In this document: piece after piece, positions 11,318-24,293 of the stretch
Numbering within the stretch: the stretch's first letter is position 1
Layout: every line of letters begins with the position of its first letter
Source of the DNA: Lonicera japonica
Taxonomy: Eukaryota > Streptophyta > Magnoliopsida > Dipsacales > Caprifoliaceae
Direction: 5' to 3'
Assembly: GCA_021464415.1 (NCBI GenBank)
Contig: CM038467.1
Coordinates: 35,619,226 to 35,683,225 of the forward strand
DNA: 64,000 nucleotides
Program-made: the position numbers and the translations under genes
The notes under the pieces: model-generated
Told to the model about the DNA's origin: nothing
Database searches by the model: none
What the model saw: only the letters and a program-made list of their open reading frames with translations

Positions 11318-12417
11318 TAATTTCGCTTGTTACGATAATACCGAAATCTAAAGGACCCTGAATTTAAAATAGTATAAGGGCTTAATCGACCCATTTAGTA
11401 GTTTGAAGGCTAAATTGGCACAAATGAAATAGTTTATGAGCTTTTGGGATTATTTGCTCTTAAAGCAGCTGAACTCAAACAAGACCAGTATCAATGCGTT
11501 AGAAGCTTGGTTTTGCACAAGAAAATAAATTGTATACATGAACTTGTAAAACCAAACTTAATAAATAAGGAATTCCAGAATATGTTCAAACTTTTGTTTT
11601 TCATTTCCCTTGTGCCCATTAGTTGCACGACAAAAAACTTCCAATAGTTCCATGGAAAATTTGTAAGATTTTCAACATTTTTAGTAATTACAAAGCAGAC
11701 GACAAATATTTTATAGGTGGAAAAAAATAAGCATTCAACAGATCAAAATCATCGTTGCGGTCGGATTTACTCTTATTGGAAGCGCACATGGAAGGGTTGG
11801 AAAGTTACAAATATATATATATATATATATAATTATTAAGGGTAGCACTGTTGGCAAAAAAAAATTGTTAATGTATTTAAAGTATGATGTACAATCATAA
11901 AACGTATTATTTTTTGTCACCAGTGAAAATTGCTTTGGTAATAATTTTACTCAATTATTAATTATGCCATCTTTTGTTAGTCCAGGTTTTCCGTTTATCA
12001 TGGTAAGATTAGGTATAGTTTATGACTTTTGTGTTGACTAAAGTGAAATGTGCTTTTTACCGAAATTAGTTGAAATATTGCAGTCAAAAATATGAATGTA
12101 TTATAACCGTGACTCAAAAATACACTCTAATGGCATAATCAAATTTTAACAATCAGTTAGCTAATAATCAAATTCACCTGGTCAATTACCAAACTTAAGA
12201 ACTTTTTCCAATTATCAAAATGGCGATCCCATTGATTTTATTTGTTTTGGATAGTCTTTCAATCCCAACTTTCTTTAAAACTAAAATCAGATTAATTTCT
12301 AGCCAATTAAATTAGTGGGACTCATAATTTTAATTATTGATATAGAAAATAACCATTATGGATCATGATTAATTCTAACAAAATGTTAAATGGGTAAATC
12401 AAATTCAAATTTGATTA
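11318..12417. other. AT-rich spacer
   Basis: Nothing beyond simple AT repeats (about 11813-11830) and short spurious ORFs. Confidence 0.4.
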
Positions 12418-13000
12418 CACTACCTGAAACATACACTTAGAAGACATACAAATTATGTCTCCTAAGAGCAGATGTAAGTCGCCTAAGCCTTAGGCGACAT
12501 ACGATATGTCTCTTAAGTGATGTCGGTTAAGTAGTGTGGCCTAACATCTTACGCGACATACAAATAGAGTATGTCTCCTAAGTCTTACATTTAGGAGACA
12601 TAAGCAATAGAGTATGTTTCATAAGTGGTTGACTTAGGAGACATAATCTAATGCTTATGTCTCCTAAGTGTAAGACTTAGGAGACATACTCTATTGATCA
12701 TGTCTCCTAAGTCAATCACTTAAGCCACATACAAGCATCGTATGTCGCTTAAGTGGTAAACTTAAGAGACATAAGCAATAGAGTATGTCTCCTAAGTAGT
12801 ATACTTAGGAGACATACTCTATTGCTTATGTCTCTTAAGTTTACCACTTAAGCGACATACGATCTTTGTATGTGGCTTAAGTTATTGACTTAGGAGACAT
12901 ATAAACGTATGTATGTCGCATAACTTTGTTTGGTTAAAGGTATTTATCACCACTTAGGAGACATACTTTAATTTGTATGTCTCCTAAGAGGTTCCAGACC
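12418..13000. mobile_element. CACTA-like block of alternating inverted TTAGGAGACATA repeats
   Basis: The motif CTTAGGAGACATA and its reverse complement TATGTCTCCTAAG occur many times in both orientations. The left edge reads CACTAC, as at CACTA (En/Spm) termini, whose subterminal regions carry short repeats of this sort. Both edges carry CTTAG-AGACATAC next to a TG-AAC string in mirror orientation. No matching GTAGTG right end or 3-bp duplication was found, so the right terminus is lost or the element is another foldback type. No coding sequence is present. Confidence 0.5.
12700..12900. repeat. 201-bp inverted repeat, perfect over 59-bp inner arms
   Basis: The arms 12739-12797 and 12803-12861 are exact reverse complements around the 5-nt spacer AGTAT. 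The symmetry continues outwards to 12700 and 12900 with only a few mismatches and no indel, so every pair sums to 25600. A transcript of either strand would fold into a hairpin of about 98 bp. Confidence 0.9.
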
Positions 13001-13301
13001 TGCTTCATAACAAGCTATATTATTGTGCAGCCACACCTGCACTTTTCATTGAAGATGCTCTTGCCCCCCTTTCTTAAAAACTTCCTATCCACGTATTCTT
13101 CCAAGCATTTTGCTAACGAGTTATAGATTGATTATGATTTTCTTCTTCAAAAATCAATGCTTCCATACTTGGTGTCTTTTTTCTCATTTTGTCAGTCTAA
13201 TTTTAACGAAAGCAACTTTTGACTTTTGTTTAGCTACTCACTTTCTCTATTTTTTTTTTCTGAAATCAAATTGAACTGTAGTCCTTGTTAATGGGTGGGC
13301 A

Positions 13302-13843
<542 letters not shown>

Positions 13844-13851
13844 GGTGGGCG

Positions 13852-15361
13852 GTCCATTTAGGTACACTCTCATCAGGGGCGTGGCCACTTGATCTTGGTG
13901 TTGTGGGGTCTAGTGGCCCCACTTAATACATTTTTAAAATATATATTTAAATATGGCATATTTTAGATAAATTTGAGTTGGTGTGTATCATTAACACCAC
14001 TAAAATTTTAAAAAAAATAATTAATAGTGGGGTCAAATTATAAAATAAATAAAATAGTATGTAGCTTAATCCCAATTTCATGCCAAACTCTCTCAAAAGA
14101 GTCCAAAAGTTGTATCCCAAATGCATTTTGAACGATACAGACGTATTTAGAATTGCTATTGAATTGTGTCGTTTTGGGCTGATCCCGCTGAACAAATTTT
14201 ATTACGCTACTGACTCTCATGCATTGGTCTCTTTCTTTTGCAAACTCTTAATTTGTTTACATTAATTAATTATGGTTCCAATCAGCTTATCAATTAGGTA
14301 GGCTTCAACAAGTTTTTAACTAATTTTTATATCACCTCTGTATCCTAATCAAGTGAATTTCATTTGTTGCCTACTTTGCGGTCTTTGTTTTGTAAGAATA
14401 AACAAAAAACATTACACGATTTTCATATTTCATACTTAAAAGCATAATTTCTAGTTTTACATATTGCAAGTTCACAATTCAATATAAGTTCAATAAAAAG
14501 ACACATAGCTATTTTATTTCATCACTGTCCATAGATCAGTTTTTGAAAACAAAATTCGGCAAAAATTAACATTTTTTGTTATAAACATTACACAAAATAT
14601 AGACAAATCAGTAAATTATTACTGTGTGTGGTAAAATTAAAATCTTGTTTACTCAGAATAATTTCCCTAATTTTTTTTAGGGTGTTTTTGATAACATGGA
14701 AAAATGAAAATAAAAACAGATGATTTTTTTAAGACATTAAAAAAATAAGGCTTTATGGGATTAATTATAGGATTTATGATGGTTAAATGTGCATTAGAAT
14801 ATTTTCTACTATATAAAGAGTCTCAATGTGGGAAAAATTATCAAATAATTGTCTTACTCTCGATTTATATATATATATTTTCTATGTAATTATCATGAAT
14901 TTTATGCATATTTTACAAGTTTTTTTGGGCAAAGTGATTGGACTGGTTACTATTGTACATGGTCTTCTAAATGTGCATATAAAAAAGGTGAAAAGCTCAA
15001 ATTTGCATTTTTTATTTTTTTTTACTTTCTTGCAATTTTCAATACTTACATCTTACGAGTCTTCTGGTAGTATAAGGAGATATTTTGATCAAAAATATTT
15101 TTTTTCATTTTCGAGTTTTAAACATTCTTACATGTATGAGGTACCATACACTTATGTTCGCACATGAATTTATAATGTATAATGGTTGCACTCTGTTCAC
15201 ATAATTGTTAGTTGTATATTCATACATTTTGCCTCTCAAAAGAATTCTTTTTTACAACTTTACTATTATTAGCTTCAGCAATAGATTAATATACAATGAA
15301 AAATGTGAAAGTACAATGTACTTCCTTATTCCATTTGAATGAACTATCAAATATGTGAGGA
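13852..15361. other. AT-rich spacer, possible old element end at about 13873
   Basis: CAGGGGCGTGGCCACTTGATC near 13873 resembles one terminus of a hAT-type element, but no partner end was found. The remaining DNA is AT-rich with spurious ORFs only (e.g. near 14826-15167). Confidence 0.35.
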
Positions 15362-15366
15362 TGAGT

Positions 15367-18056
15367 TGTAATACTCCGTACTTTAATTTGTTTTAAATTG
15401 AAGTATATTAGCTTATTTATACTCATATGAGTAATCGTTTGGTGATTCGGGTGATCCGAATCGATTTCGGTTGATAAATAAGAAATTTTGGTTATTCGCG
15501 ATTTGTTGATTTTAGTTAACTTTGAGCTATCGTAACTTCTTCGTTACATATCCGATTAAGATTCCATTCGCGATTGTATTTATTACTTGTATAATTCTAC
15601 AACTTTCATGTTTTGACCAAAGGCTAATTCGCACTCCTTGTGGGTCAAAACAGGGCACAAAGTAGGCCCATCGCTAAATTCTGGTCATTCGGTAGCGCTT
15701 TGGCATAGCGCTGTCTTCGGCGAATTTCTGGGAATAATCTATCCATAATTTTGGGAAACTTCCTCTTAAAAACTTGTATATCTGTGAATTACATTTCCAT
15801 GGACATAAAGATCACCCCAATCCGAGTCCGGAGCAAGAAGTTATGACCAAAATACCAACAGTGATCAGTGCTGTGAAATCAGCTTTGGCTGAAAGCTCCC
15901 AAAATCAATCTTGGGAGGTCCAAGATCGATCTTGGAGCCCTGTGTGTCATGATCTTTGGCTGAGAGCTCCCAAGATCGATCTTGGGAGGGGCAAGATCGA
16001 TCTTGGAGCCCTGGGTGTCAAATTTTCTAGAGTTTTAACCACATTTTCTCACCATTTATCACCATAACTCACCATTTTTGCCCCAAACTTTCTCCCATTA
16101 ACTAGTAGGGTCTAGAGAGAGATAGAGGTGGATTCCTAAAGGATTTTTACTCATTTTTCAACACCAATTCGAGATAAAAGCTCCAAATCCATCGAATCAT
16201 CCTCTAATTCACTATTCATCGTCTTCTTCGTGGTGTTTGCTTGGGAAAAGGCCGAAAGCTTCATCTTTTCTCCTTCTTCTTCGCTAATAAGTCGAGGTAG
16301 GGGTTTATATGTTCTCAAACCTCAATTATATAGTTTAAATGTTTGCTAAACCCGATAACATGATTTTTCCTTATCAAGAAATGGATGCTTATATACATAT
16401 ACGTGATATATGAAGCATATGTTCATTGTTATTGATTATGAATCAATGACTGACACATGTATGTTATTGATAAAAATCATATTAGTTAATATTCATGGAT
16501 TATGCATGATTGAGCTATGAATTTCATAAAGTGAGGCGAGATATGCCATATAAACTCGATTATCGCGTAGTATTTGATATCTACGGGATGTCCCTCGGGT
16601 GTATATGAGTTAAGTTGATATGATTGAACTAATAAATAATTTTGGTATACACCAAGGGACAAGTATGATGATTGATGAGGTTTATATGGCATATATTGTT
16701 TCTAGCCTGTATTTAGAGCATGTTGTGCATGTTTGCATCATTATTGTGTCCACGCGGCATCTTGATGATCTCGTGGCAAGTACGGAGCCTCCCCATGGCA
16801 TGTGGCATGGAAAATTGTCTCTTGGGAGAATTATATCTCTTCTCTATAATGTGGATGGCATTCTATGCTCTTGAGGCATTCTTGAACATGTGATTATCCA
16901 TCTTCGGGAGTTTTTCATTGTATGGGGATATATTCTTGGATATGTTATATGGTGGGATGTTGCCCACGGTTATCAGTATCTATGTTTGGGCCTTCCGTCG
17001 GTGAAGGAGAATAATTGTGGTTAGTGCTTGCCGGTATGGAAAATAGGCAGGGCCTGGTGCCCTTGGGTTGAAAAGCCCTAAACCTCCGGGGGTCAGCAAG
17101 TCGTCGGTTGTCTAGGGCCAGCGGTGAGCAGTCCGAAAACCTAGACAACGGCAAGGCACTAATATTTTGGTTGTGATGAAAATAAGCTGTTGATGTGATG
17201 TGGTGGACTATGGTCCAAATTATTATTATCTGTTGATATTCACCCGAGACGGAGAGGCTATGTTATGATCTCGATCTTATGTCTTTTGAGGGCAGTTAGG
17301 CCCATGTTATGACTGTTCATGGATTGATTTTCTGGCGGGGCGGTCAGGCCCACGGTTATTGTGACTGTTATGATTCAGCCCAGTTATAATTCCTGATAAG
17401 GACCAGTTAGGGTCTTGGGCAAGCAGACTTATATCATTTGCTATCTCGGCTCCCTCATATTCTGGTGATTCGACGTAACGGTTGACACAAAGGAGGTAAC
17501 CTGCATTAGCATGAGCATGAGCATGCATGGTTTTATGAAACTATAATAAGTTACAAATTATGTTTGAATTGTATTATGAAAAGGTTTACTCTGTTTAAAG
17601 TACCGAATTAAGAAATGTTTTCAAAGTTGTTCCCTTTTTCTTCCCCCTACTGGGCGACATGCTCACCCAGTTTTTCTAAAACTCTACAGATATCGAGGAG
17701 TCCAAATAGGACAGGGACGCCACGGGATCGTGAACGAGTTAGTGGCTCTGATACAGATGTACTTTTGTCATGTATATGTCCTCACGGGCAGCCTCGGCTA
17801 GCCCGAAATGATATACATTAGTTTGGACTTACTTGATTGGTTTTGTGTAATGACTATATGCATGTATGCACGTTTATGTACAGTACTATCATTTTCAGCA
17901 TGATATTAAAGTTGTTGTTTGACGAGCATGATATTACTATCTGAATTTCTTTGTGCATTCACATATATACCCATTTTAGTCAATCTAAGATGGGTTAGTA
18001 GCACTCCGAGTCTTAATTACGGGTGTTGTCCTGTAGATTAAGTCGGGGGTGTTACA
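15367..18056 (+). repeat. 5' LTR (2690 bp)
   Basis: Starts TGTAATACTCCG, ends GGGTGTTACA. It is longer than the 3' LTR partly because it holds about 60 extra bases near 15640-15705. The palindrome AAGATCGATCTT recurs at 15922, 15972 and 15993, plus a decayed copy near 15901. Short ORFs inside (e.g. 16620-16874) are duplicated in the other LTR and show no sign of being genes. Confidence 0.92.
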
Positions 18057-18059
18057 AAT

Positions 18060-18071
18060 TGGTATCAGAGC
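18060..18071 (+). other. primer binding site, initiator tRNA-Met type
   Basis: TGGTATCAGAGC begins three bases after the 5' LTR. It is the standard complement of the 3' end of plant initiator tRNA-Met used to prime minus-strand synthesis in most Ty3/gypsy and Ty1/copia elements. Confidence 0.93.
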
Positions 18072-21000
18072 ATAGGTTGACGAGTACTTGGGCTTGATAG
18101 GGACGAAATGTGTTGTGATTCTTGAAAGTTATTCATGTTTGTGTCGGTAATTGTAATCTTTGTCTTCTTGAAGTCATGTTCCGTCTTTACACTTTGAATT
18201 CAGGGGATAGTTTTGTATTCTACAGCTCATTTAGAGCGTGTCAGGGCATATGGTGTGGTAAGTTGTTTATTTGCTCATTTTGATTACTGTGGTTATCGAT
18301 GGTCGTATCTTGTGATTAGACCTGTTTGGAGTCTTAATATTTGACATTTGTATTTTGGCCTTGAGGATTTAGTACCACATGATGTGGGTACATTACTTGG
18401 AAAATTCTTTTTGGTGTTTTATTGTGTCCCATGTGAGAATGGTAGAATCATTCTTTCGGTGGTAAGCTAGTAAGTTCTAGCTTCATTACAACGTCCGCTT
18501 GTTGTTTCCTAAGGTCGTTCTGTTTGTCTTGCTTTTGGATTAGATTTCTACCTCGTGTGATTTTGGTTAGTCTCTTGAGAAGAGGAGACCGGATGTAATT
18601 TAGAATAAAGGTCTAATTTTCTTCGTCGATAGAAATTTTTGAAGTGACCTAGTAAGTGGCCAAAATGATTAATCCTCTTCAAGTACAACGAGGCAGAGGA
18701 TAGTTATAGATGCCGGTAATAGGGTCATCATAGAAGGAAGTATTCATTCTTGTGGTTTATGGGAAAGGAAGGTTCTTCCGGATAATATAGATCAATGTCT
18801 ATAAGGGACTGGTAAAAAGTCGCATACTTCATTTGGTTTTCGGGAATTAAGAAGTTCATTTCCTTCTTAATTGTCTACTAAATCACCTGAGGTAAGTATG
18901 TGGGAGAATAGTACGTTCATAATATAATTGCTTCTTCTTGTGGTATATATATATAATCGACAAATGAATGTCGCAGGGATATTTTATATAATGGTTTGCA
19001 CTTCATAAATATATATATTGTATCTTATCTGATATGGTGGTTGGTTATATCTTCGGAGAAATCTCATGATAGAAAGACAGGGAAGTTTGTGATGTTTGTA
19101 CTAATCTCAACTGTACTTTTTCACATATGGTTTGAATTTTTTGGATAAATCAAGACGTTGGGTAAGTGACGAGCATATTCTATGGTAGTGTGAAACCAAT
19201 AATGTGGATTACATATGATCAATTGTGGAAACTATTTTAATGTACCGTTTTGGAAATTTTTTAAATTAGAAACTTTTGTATCTTGATTGTTTTGGATTTA
19301 AATTTATGGATTATGGAACTTTTTGTGGATATAAAGTATTAATCTTTAGAGATGATCTTTATTCACTTTGTGTATCTGTATGCTTCTGACTTTTGGACAT
19401 AAATTAATGATTATGTATGACACCTTTGTAAAGGAATTGGTGTTGTGGAAGGACTATTGAATTAAATCGTCTACTTAACTAATGTTAGAATTTCATAGTA
19501 ACCAGAAATTCCTTTGCATTGTAGTACAAAGCTATTATGATTTTCCTCTATTACGGAGTAATATTTTTGGCTAAGTTTATAAATGATTGATGATATTCTT
19601 CGGTGTATGATTTTGGGTGACGTAAACGTTTAGAAATTGTTCAATTTATACTTATGGATGTTAATATCGCTGAGCCATGAAATCTATGAGATGTTGAAAT
19701 GTGAAAGATGGATTTGGATTTAATGGGCATAAAATTATGGGTTCTCTAAATTTTGGATTATGGTTCTTTATGCTTATGTACACTTGGGTGCCAGGAAGTT
19801 GATTCCTGTAAGATTTGTGTATTATGAATATGTGATAATTGTAGTGGTGTGAATTGAGATTATCTCAAATTCTTTATGAGAATGCTGGGGTATATAGTTT
19901 TTCCTCAATTGAGCAAGACTTCTTTTTGGAAGAGGATCTTGTATAAACGTTTACGGGTTACAGTTGTGGATTGTTTATAGTTTAATCATTGGAGTCAAGG
20001 AAGTTGAATTAAGTTGATTGTTATGGATTGAATCTTAATCATTTCTTGTTTTTATGGTATTCCTCGTTATGAAAGATTCCTTGCGTAATATGAAATGGAG
20101 ACATTATATCTTTTTGGGAGTATTGGAAATATAGATAGGAATGCAAAAATATTCTCAAAACCCTTTATGGTTCATTCGATTATTAAATTTTGATTTGGGA
20201 TATCTATGGTTGAGTTTTCTTCTATCATGTTTCCTTGTGTGGTAATCCTTGCAATGATAATATGATATTGTTCATTCTTGGGTTGCTAACAACACCTACC
20301 TTGTTGACAAGTTAAATTTATCTGAATCCTTGACTAGAGGAATCGAGAGAATTGTTTCCTAGAAGTCTGAATTTGACATCCGTTATGTATGTGTTTGTTA
20401 AATTTGAGAAAGTTTTCCGAGTCATCGTAAGACGTTAATTTTGGATTCTATGAGTTTCTCTCATGTTATGAGATAATGGTGTTCGTGTAATTTTTCCAAA
20501 TATGCACTGTGGAAATAGATGACTTTGGTATGTTAAGTGCCAATGGATAGATGATGTAAATCTTGTGAAAGTAAACACTTTCGGTATGTAGATCAAACGT
20601 GAATTGATGACAATGTTAGATAGACTTATGGAAAGTTTGGAAAAATGTCTGTAATTGAATAAGTTTTATGGTATACATTGGCTGAGATGATTATATTATG
20701 GAAATTCTGGTTTTAATTTTTGATTTTGACCATCAAGGATTTGACAATTGGGTATACTGTGAAAACCTTTTGGTGGATATCAATTAATTACGGGGCATTG
20801 TCACTAATATTGAGTTCTAGAGCACTCATTGTTGTCCTTGTTCTTGTATCTTTATTGTTGTTGCTTATTTGTTGGCTACGTGATATTTGTGTTGGCCTTG
20901 TTTGTTGTATATGAGTTGGCTAAGTGCCAATGGGGATTGATTGGTGCATGGTTAAGTACACCAACCGGAATTTGCCAACAGTCCAACAGGCCCTTTCGGA

Positions 21001-21164
21001 TGTCCAGTGTGAGGACATGGGTGAGGTGAGGCAGGGATGGGTGTGGTGGTACTTAGCATGTGACCAAAAGTGATTTAAGGGTTGAAAACCGAGATTTATG
21101 ATCAATGTCTCAAATTGTTTACTTCAGGAATGCAATCGGAAATTTCGAGGACGAAATTTTTATT

Positions 21165-21175
21165 AGTGGGGGAGA
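21165..21175 (+). other. polypurine tract
   Basis: AGTGGGGGAGA lies one base before the 3' LTR, in the position from which plus-strand DNA synthesis is primed. Confidence 0.85.
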
Positions 21176-21176
21176 T

Positions 21177-23800
21177 TGTAATACCCCGTACTTTAATTTG
21201 TTTTAAATTGAAGTATATTAGCTTATTTATACTCATATGAGTAATCGTTTGGTGATTCGGGTGATCCGAATCGATTTCGGTTGATAAATAAAAAATTTTG
21301 GTTATTCGCGAATTGTTGATTTTAGTTAACTTTAAGCTATCGTAACTTCTTCGTTACATATCCGATTAAGATTCCATTCACGATTGTATTTAGTACTTGT
21401 ATAATTCTACAACTTTCATGTTTTGACCGAAGGCTAATTCGCACTCCTTGTATAATTGCGCTGTCTTCGTCGAATTTTTGGGAATAATCTATCCATAATT
21501 TAGGAAAACTTCCTCTTAGAAAGTTGTATATTTGTGAATTACCTTTCTGTGAACATAAAGATCACCCCAATCCGAGTCCGGAGCAAGAAGTTATGACCAA
21601 AATACCAACAGTGATCAGTGCTGTGAAATCAGCTTTGGCTGAGAGCTCCCAAGATCGATCTTGGAGCCCTGTGTATTATGATCTTTGGCTGAGAGCTCCC
21701 AAGATCGATCTTGTGAGGGGCAAGATCGATCTTAGGAGGGGCAAGATCGATCTTGGAGCCCTGGGTGTCGAATTTTCTAGAATTTTAACCTCATTTTCTG
21801 ACCATTTATCACCATAACTCACCATTTTCGCCCCAAAATTTCTCCCATCAACTAGAAGGGTCTAGAGAGAGATAGAGGTGGGTTCTTGAAGGATTCTTAC
21901 TCATTTTTCAACACCAATCCGAGATAAAAGCTCCAAATCCTCCGAATCATCCTCTTGTTCACTATTCATCGTCTTCTTCGTGGTGTTTGCTTGGGAAAAG
22001 GCCGAAAGCTTCATCTTTTCTCCTTCTTCTTCGCTAATAAGTTGAGGTAGGGGTTTATATGTTCTCAATTATATAGTTTAAATGTTTTCTAAACCCAATA
22101 ATATGATTTTTCCTTATCAAAAAACGGATGCCTATATACATATACGTGATATATGAAGCATATGTTCATTGTTATTGATTATGAATCAATGATTGACACA
22201 TGTATGTTATTGATAAAAATCATATTAGTTAATATTCATGGACTATACATGATTGAGCTATGAATTTCATAAAGTGAGGCGAGATATGCCATATAAACTC
22301 GATTATCGCGTAGTATTTGATATCTACGGGATGTCCCTCGGGTGTATATGAGTTAAGTTGATATGATTGAACTAATAAATAATTTTGGTATACACCAAGG
22401 GACAAGTATGATGATTGATGAGGTTTATATGGCATATATTGTTTCTAGCCTGTATTTAGAGCATGTTGTGCATGTTTGCATCATTATTGTGTCCACGCGG
22501 CATCTTGATGATCTCGTGGCAAGTACGGAGCCTCCCCATGGCATGTGGCATGGAAAATTGTCTCTTGGGAGAATTATATCTCTTCTCTATAATGTGGATG
22601 GCATTCTATGCTCTTGAGGCATTCTTGAACATGTGATTATCCATCTTCGGGAGTTTTTCATTGTATGGGGATATATTCTTGGATATGTTATATGGTGGGA
22701 TGTTGCCCACGGTTATCAGTATCTATGTTTGGGCCTTCCGTCAGTGAAGGAGAATAATTGTGGTTAGTGCTTGCCGGTATGGAAAATAGGCAGGGCCTAG
22801 TGCCCTTGGGTTGAAAAGCCCTAAACCTCCGGGGGGTCAGCAAGTCGTCGGTTGTCTAGGGCCAGCGGTGAGCAGTCCGAAAACCTAGACAACGGCAAGG
22901 CACTAATATTTTGGTTGTGATGAAAATAAGCTGTTGATGTGATGTGGTGGACTATGGTCCAAATTATTATTATCTGTTGATATTCACCCGAGACGGAGAG
23001 GCTATGTTATGATCTCGATCTTATGTCTTTTGAGGGCAGTTAGGCCCATGTTATGACTGTTCATGGATTGATTTTCTGGCGGGGCAGTCAGGCCCACGGT
23101 TATTGTGACTGTTATGATTCAGCCCAGTTATAATTCCTGATAAGGACCAGTTAGGGTCTTGGGCAAGCAGACTTATATCATTTGCTATCTCGGCTCCCTC
23201 ATATTCTGGTGATTCGACGTAACGGTTGACACAAAGGAGGTAACCTGCATTAGCATGAGCATGAGCATGCATGGTTTTATGAAACTATAATAAGTTACAA
23301 ATTATGTTTGAATTGTATTATGAAAAGGTTTACTCTGTTTAAAGTACCGAATTAAGAAATGTTTTCAAAGTTGTTCCCTTTTTCTTCCCCCTACTGGGCG
23401 ACATGCTCACCCTGTTTTTCTAAAACTCTACAGGTATCGAGGAGTCCAAATAGGACAGGGACGCCACGGGATCGGGAACGAGTTAGTGGCTCTAATACAG
23501 ATGTACTTTTGTCATGTATATGTCCTCACGGGCAGCCTCGGCTAGCCCGAAATGATATACATTAGTTTGGACTTACTTGATTGGTTTTGTGTAACGACTA
23601 TATGCATGTATGCACGTTTATGTACAGTACTATCATTTTCAGCACGATATTAAAGCTGTTGTTTGACGAGCATGATATTACTATCTGAATTTCTTTGTGC
23701 ATTCACATATATACCCATTTTAGTCAATCTAAGATGGGTTAATAGCACTCCGAGTCTTAATTACAGGTGTTATCCTATAGATTAAGGCGGGGGTGTTACA
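21177..23800 (+). repeat. 3' LTR (2624 bp)
   Basis: Starts TGTAATACCCCG, ends GGGTGTTACA, directly followed by the TGAGT duplication. The part matching 16480-17800 of the 5' LTR is nearly identical (a handful of differences per kilobase). The first 700 bases differ much more, including the lost 60-bp segment and rearranged AAGATCGATCTT copies (21651, 21701, 21722, 21743). Confidence 0.92.
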
Positions 23801-23805
23801 TGAGT

Positions 23806-24257
23806 ATTGGTAATTATATTTTTTCACAAAACATATAGAAACAAAAGCAAAGTTATACTTATTATTTGCATCAAACCATCATAAATATATTCCAATTAAA
23901 AATAGGTTCTTATATATGTAAAATAGATATATAAAATTATACATATGTTACCTTATAAAATATATATTGCATTTGTTTATGTTTTAAATTGTGAGATTTT
24001 TTTTTCCATGCAAGTGATGAATAAGAATCGGGTGGTTTAAGGGAAAGGAGATATGGGTTGGGAAACTCAAACGTTGTGCTTTTGAAATATAAAATTATAA
24101 GATATTTTTTAAGTGTGAATCATCTTTCTTTGTTGAGACATAATCAGTGTATTAGAAAAAAAAATCTTAAAATAAGAATCGACCATAAATCTATCACTTT
24201 CTATTATTTTTAAAATTTTTCCTTTAAATTTTTTTTGTTTAATTATTTACCATAGTT

Positions 24258-24293
<36 letters not shown>

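Larger units (their letters stand above)
18057..21176 (+). mobile_element. non-coding interior of the LTR element (3.1 kb)
   Basis: No frame on either strand is long enough to be gag or pol, and no RT, integrase or zinc-knuckle motif is recognisable. On the plus strand the interior is visibly rich in T and G and poor in C. Only the last bases before the polypurine tract resemble the 3' end of chromovirus coding sequence. Confidence 0.8.
15362..23805 (+). mobile_element. complete non-autonomous LTR retrotransposon (LARD-like, Ty3/gypsy Tekay/Del-like ends)
   Basis: All structural parts are present: 5' LTR, tRNA-Met-type primer site, interior, polypurine tract, 3' LTR, and a perfect 5-bp target duplication TGAGT at 15362-15366 and 23801-23805. 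The LTRs start TGTAATA and end TGTTACA. No gag, protease, RT, RNase H or integrase frame exists: between the LTRs the longest frames are about 65 codons. The string TTCGAGGACGAAATT (21143-21157) just before the polypurine tract, and LTRs opening with TGTAA-ACCCC-type sequence, recall Tekay/Del chromoviruses from memory. With 2.6-2.7 kb LTRs and a 3.1-kb non-coding interior it fits the definition of a large retrotransposon derivative, which depends on proteins from another element. Confidence 0.9.

Noticed and set aside
12424..13000. CRISPR-like array of short repeats
   Set aside because: Repeats alternate in orientation, spacers are not of constant length, and the DNA is a plant nuclear sequence; it is a transposon subterminal structure.
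14826..15167. 113-aa ORF just left of the LTR element
   Set aside because: AT-rich, Phe/Tyr/Ile-heavy low-complexity translation with an overlapping alternative frame; no family features.
18057..21176. Decayed gag-pol inside the LTR element
   Set aside because: No zinc knuckle, RT, RNase H or integrase motif could be read in any frame, although a formal translated search was not possible.
16620..22617. Identical 84-aa ORFs at 16620-16874 and 22363-22617 (and other paired ORFs) as a conserved gene
   Set aside because: They are the same positions in the two LTRs of one retrotransposon, so identity comes from LTR duplication and not from selection.
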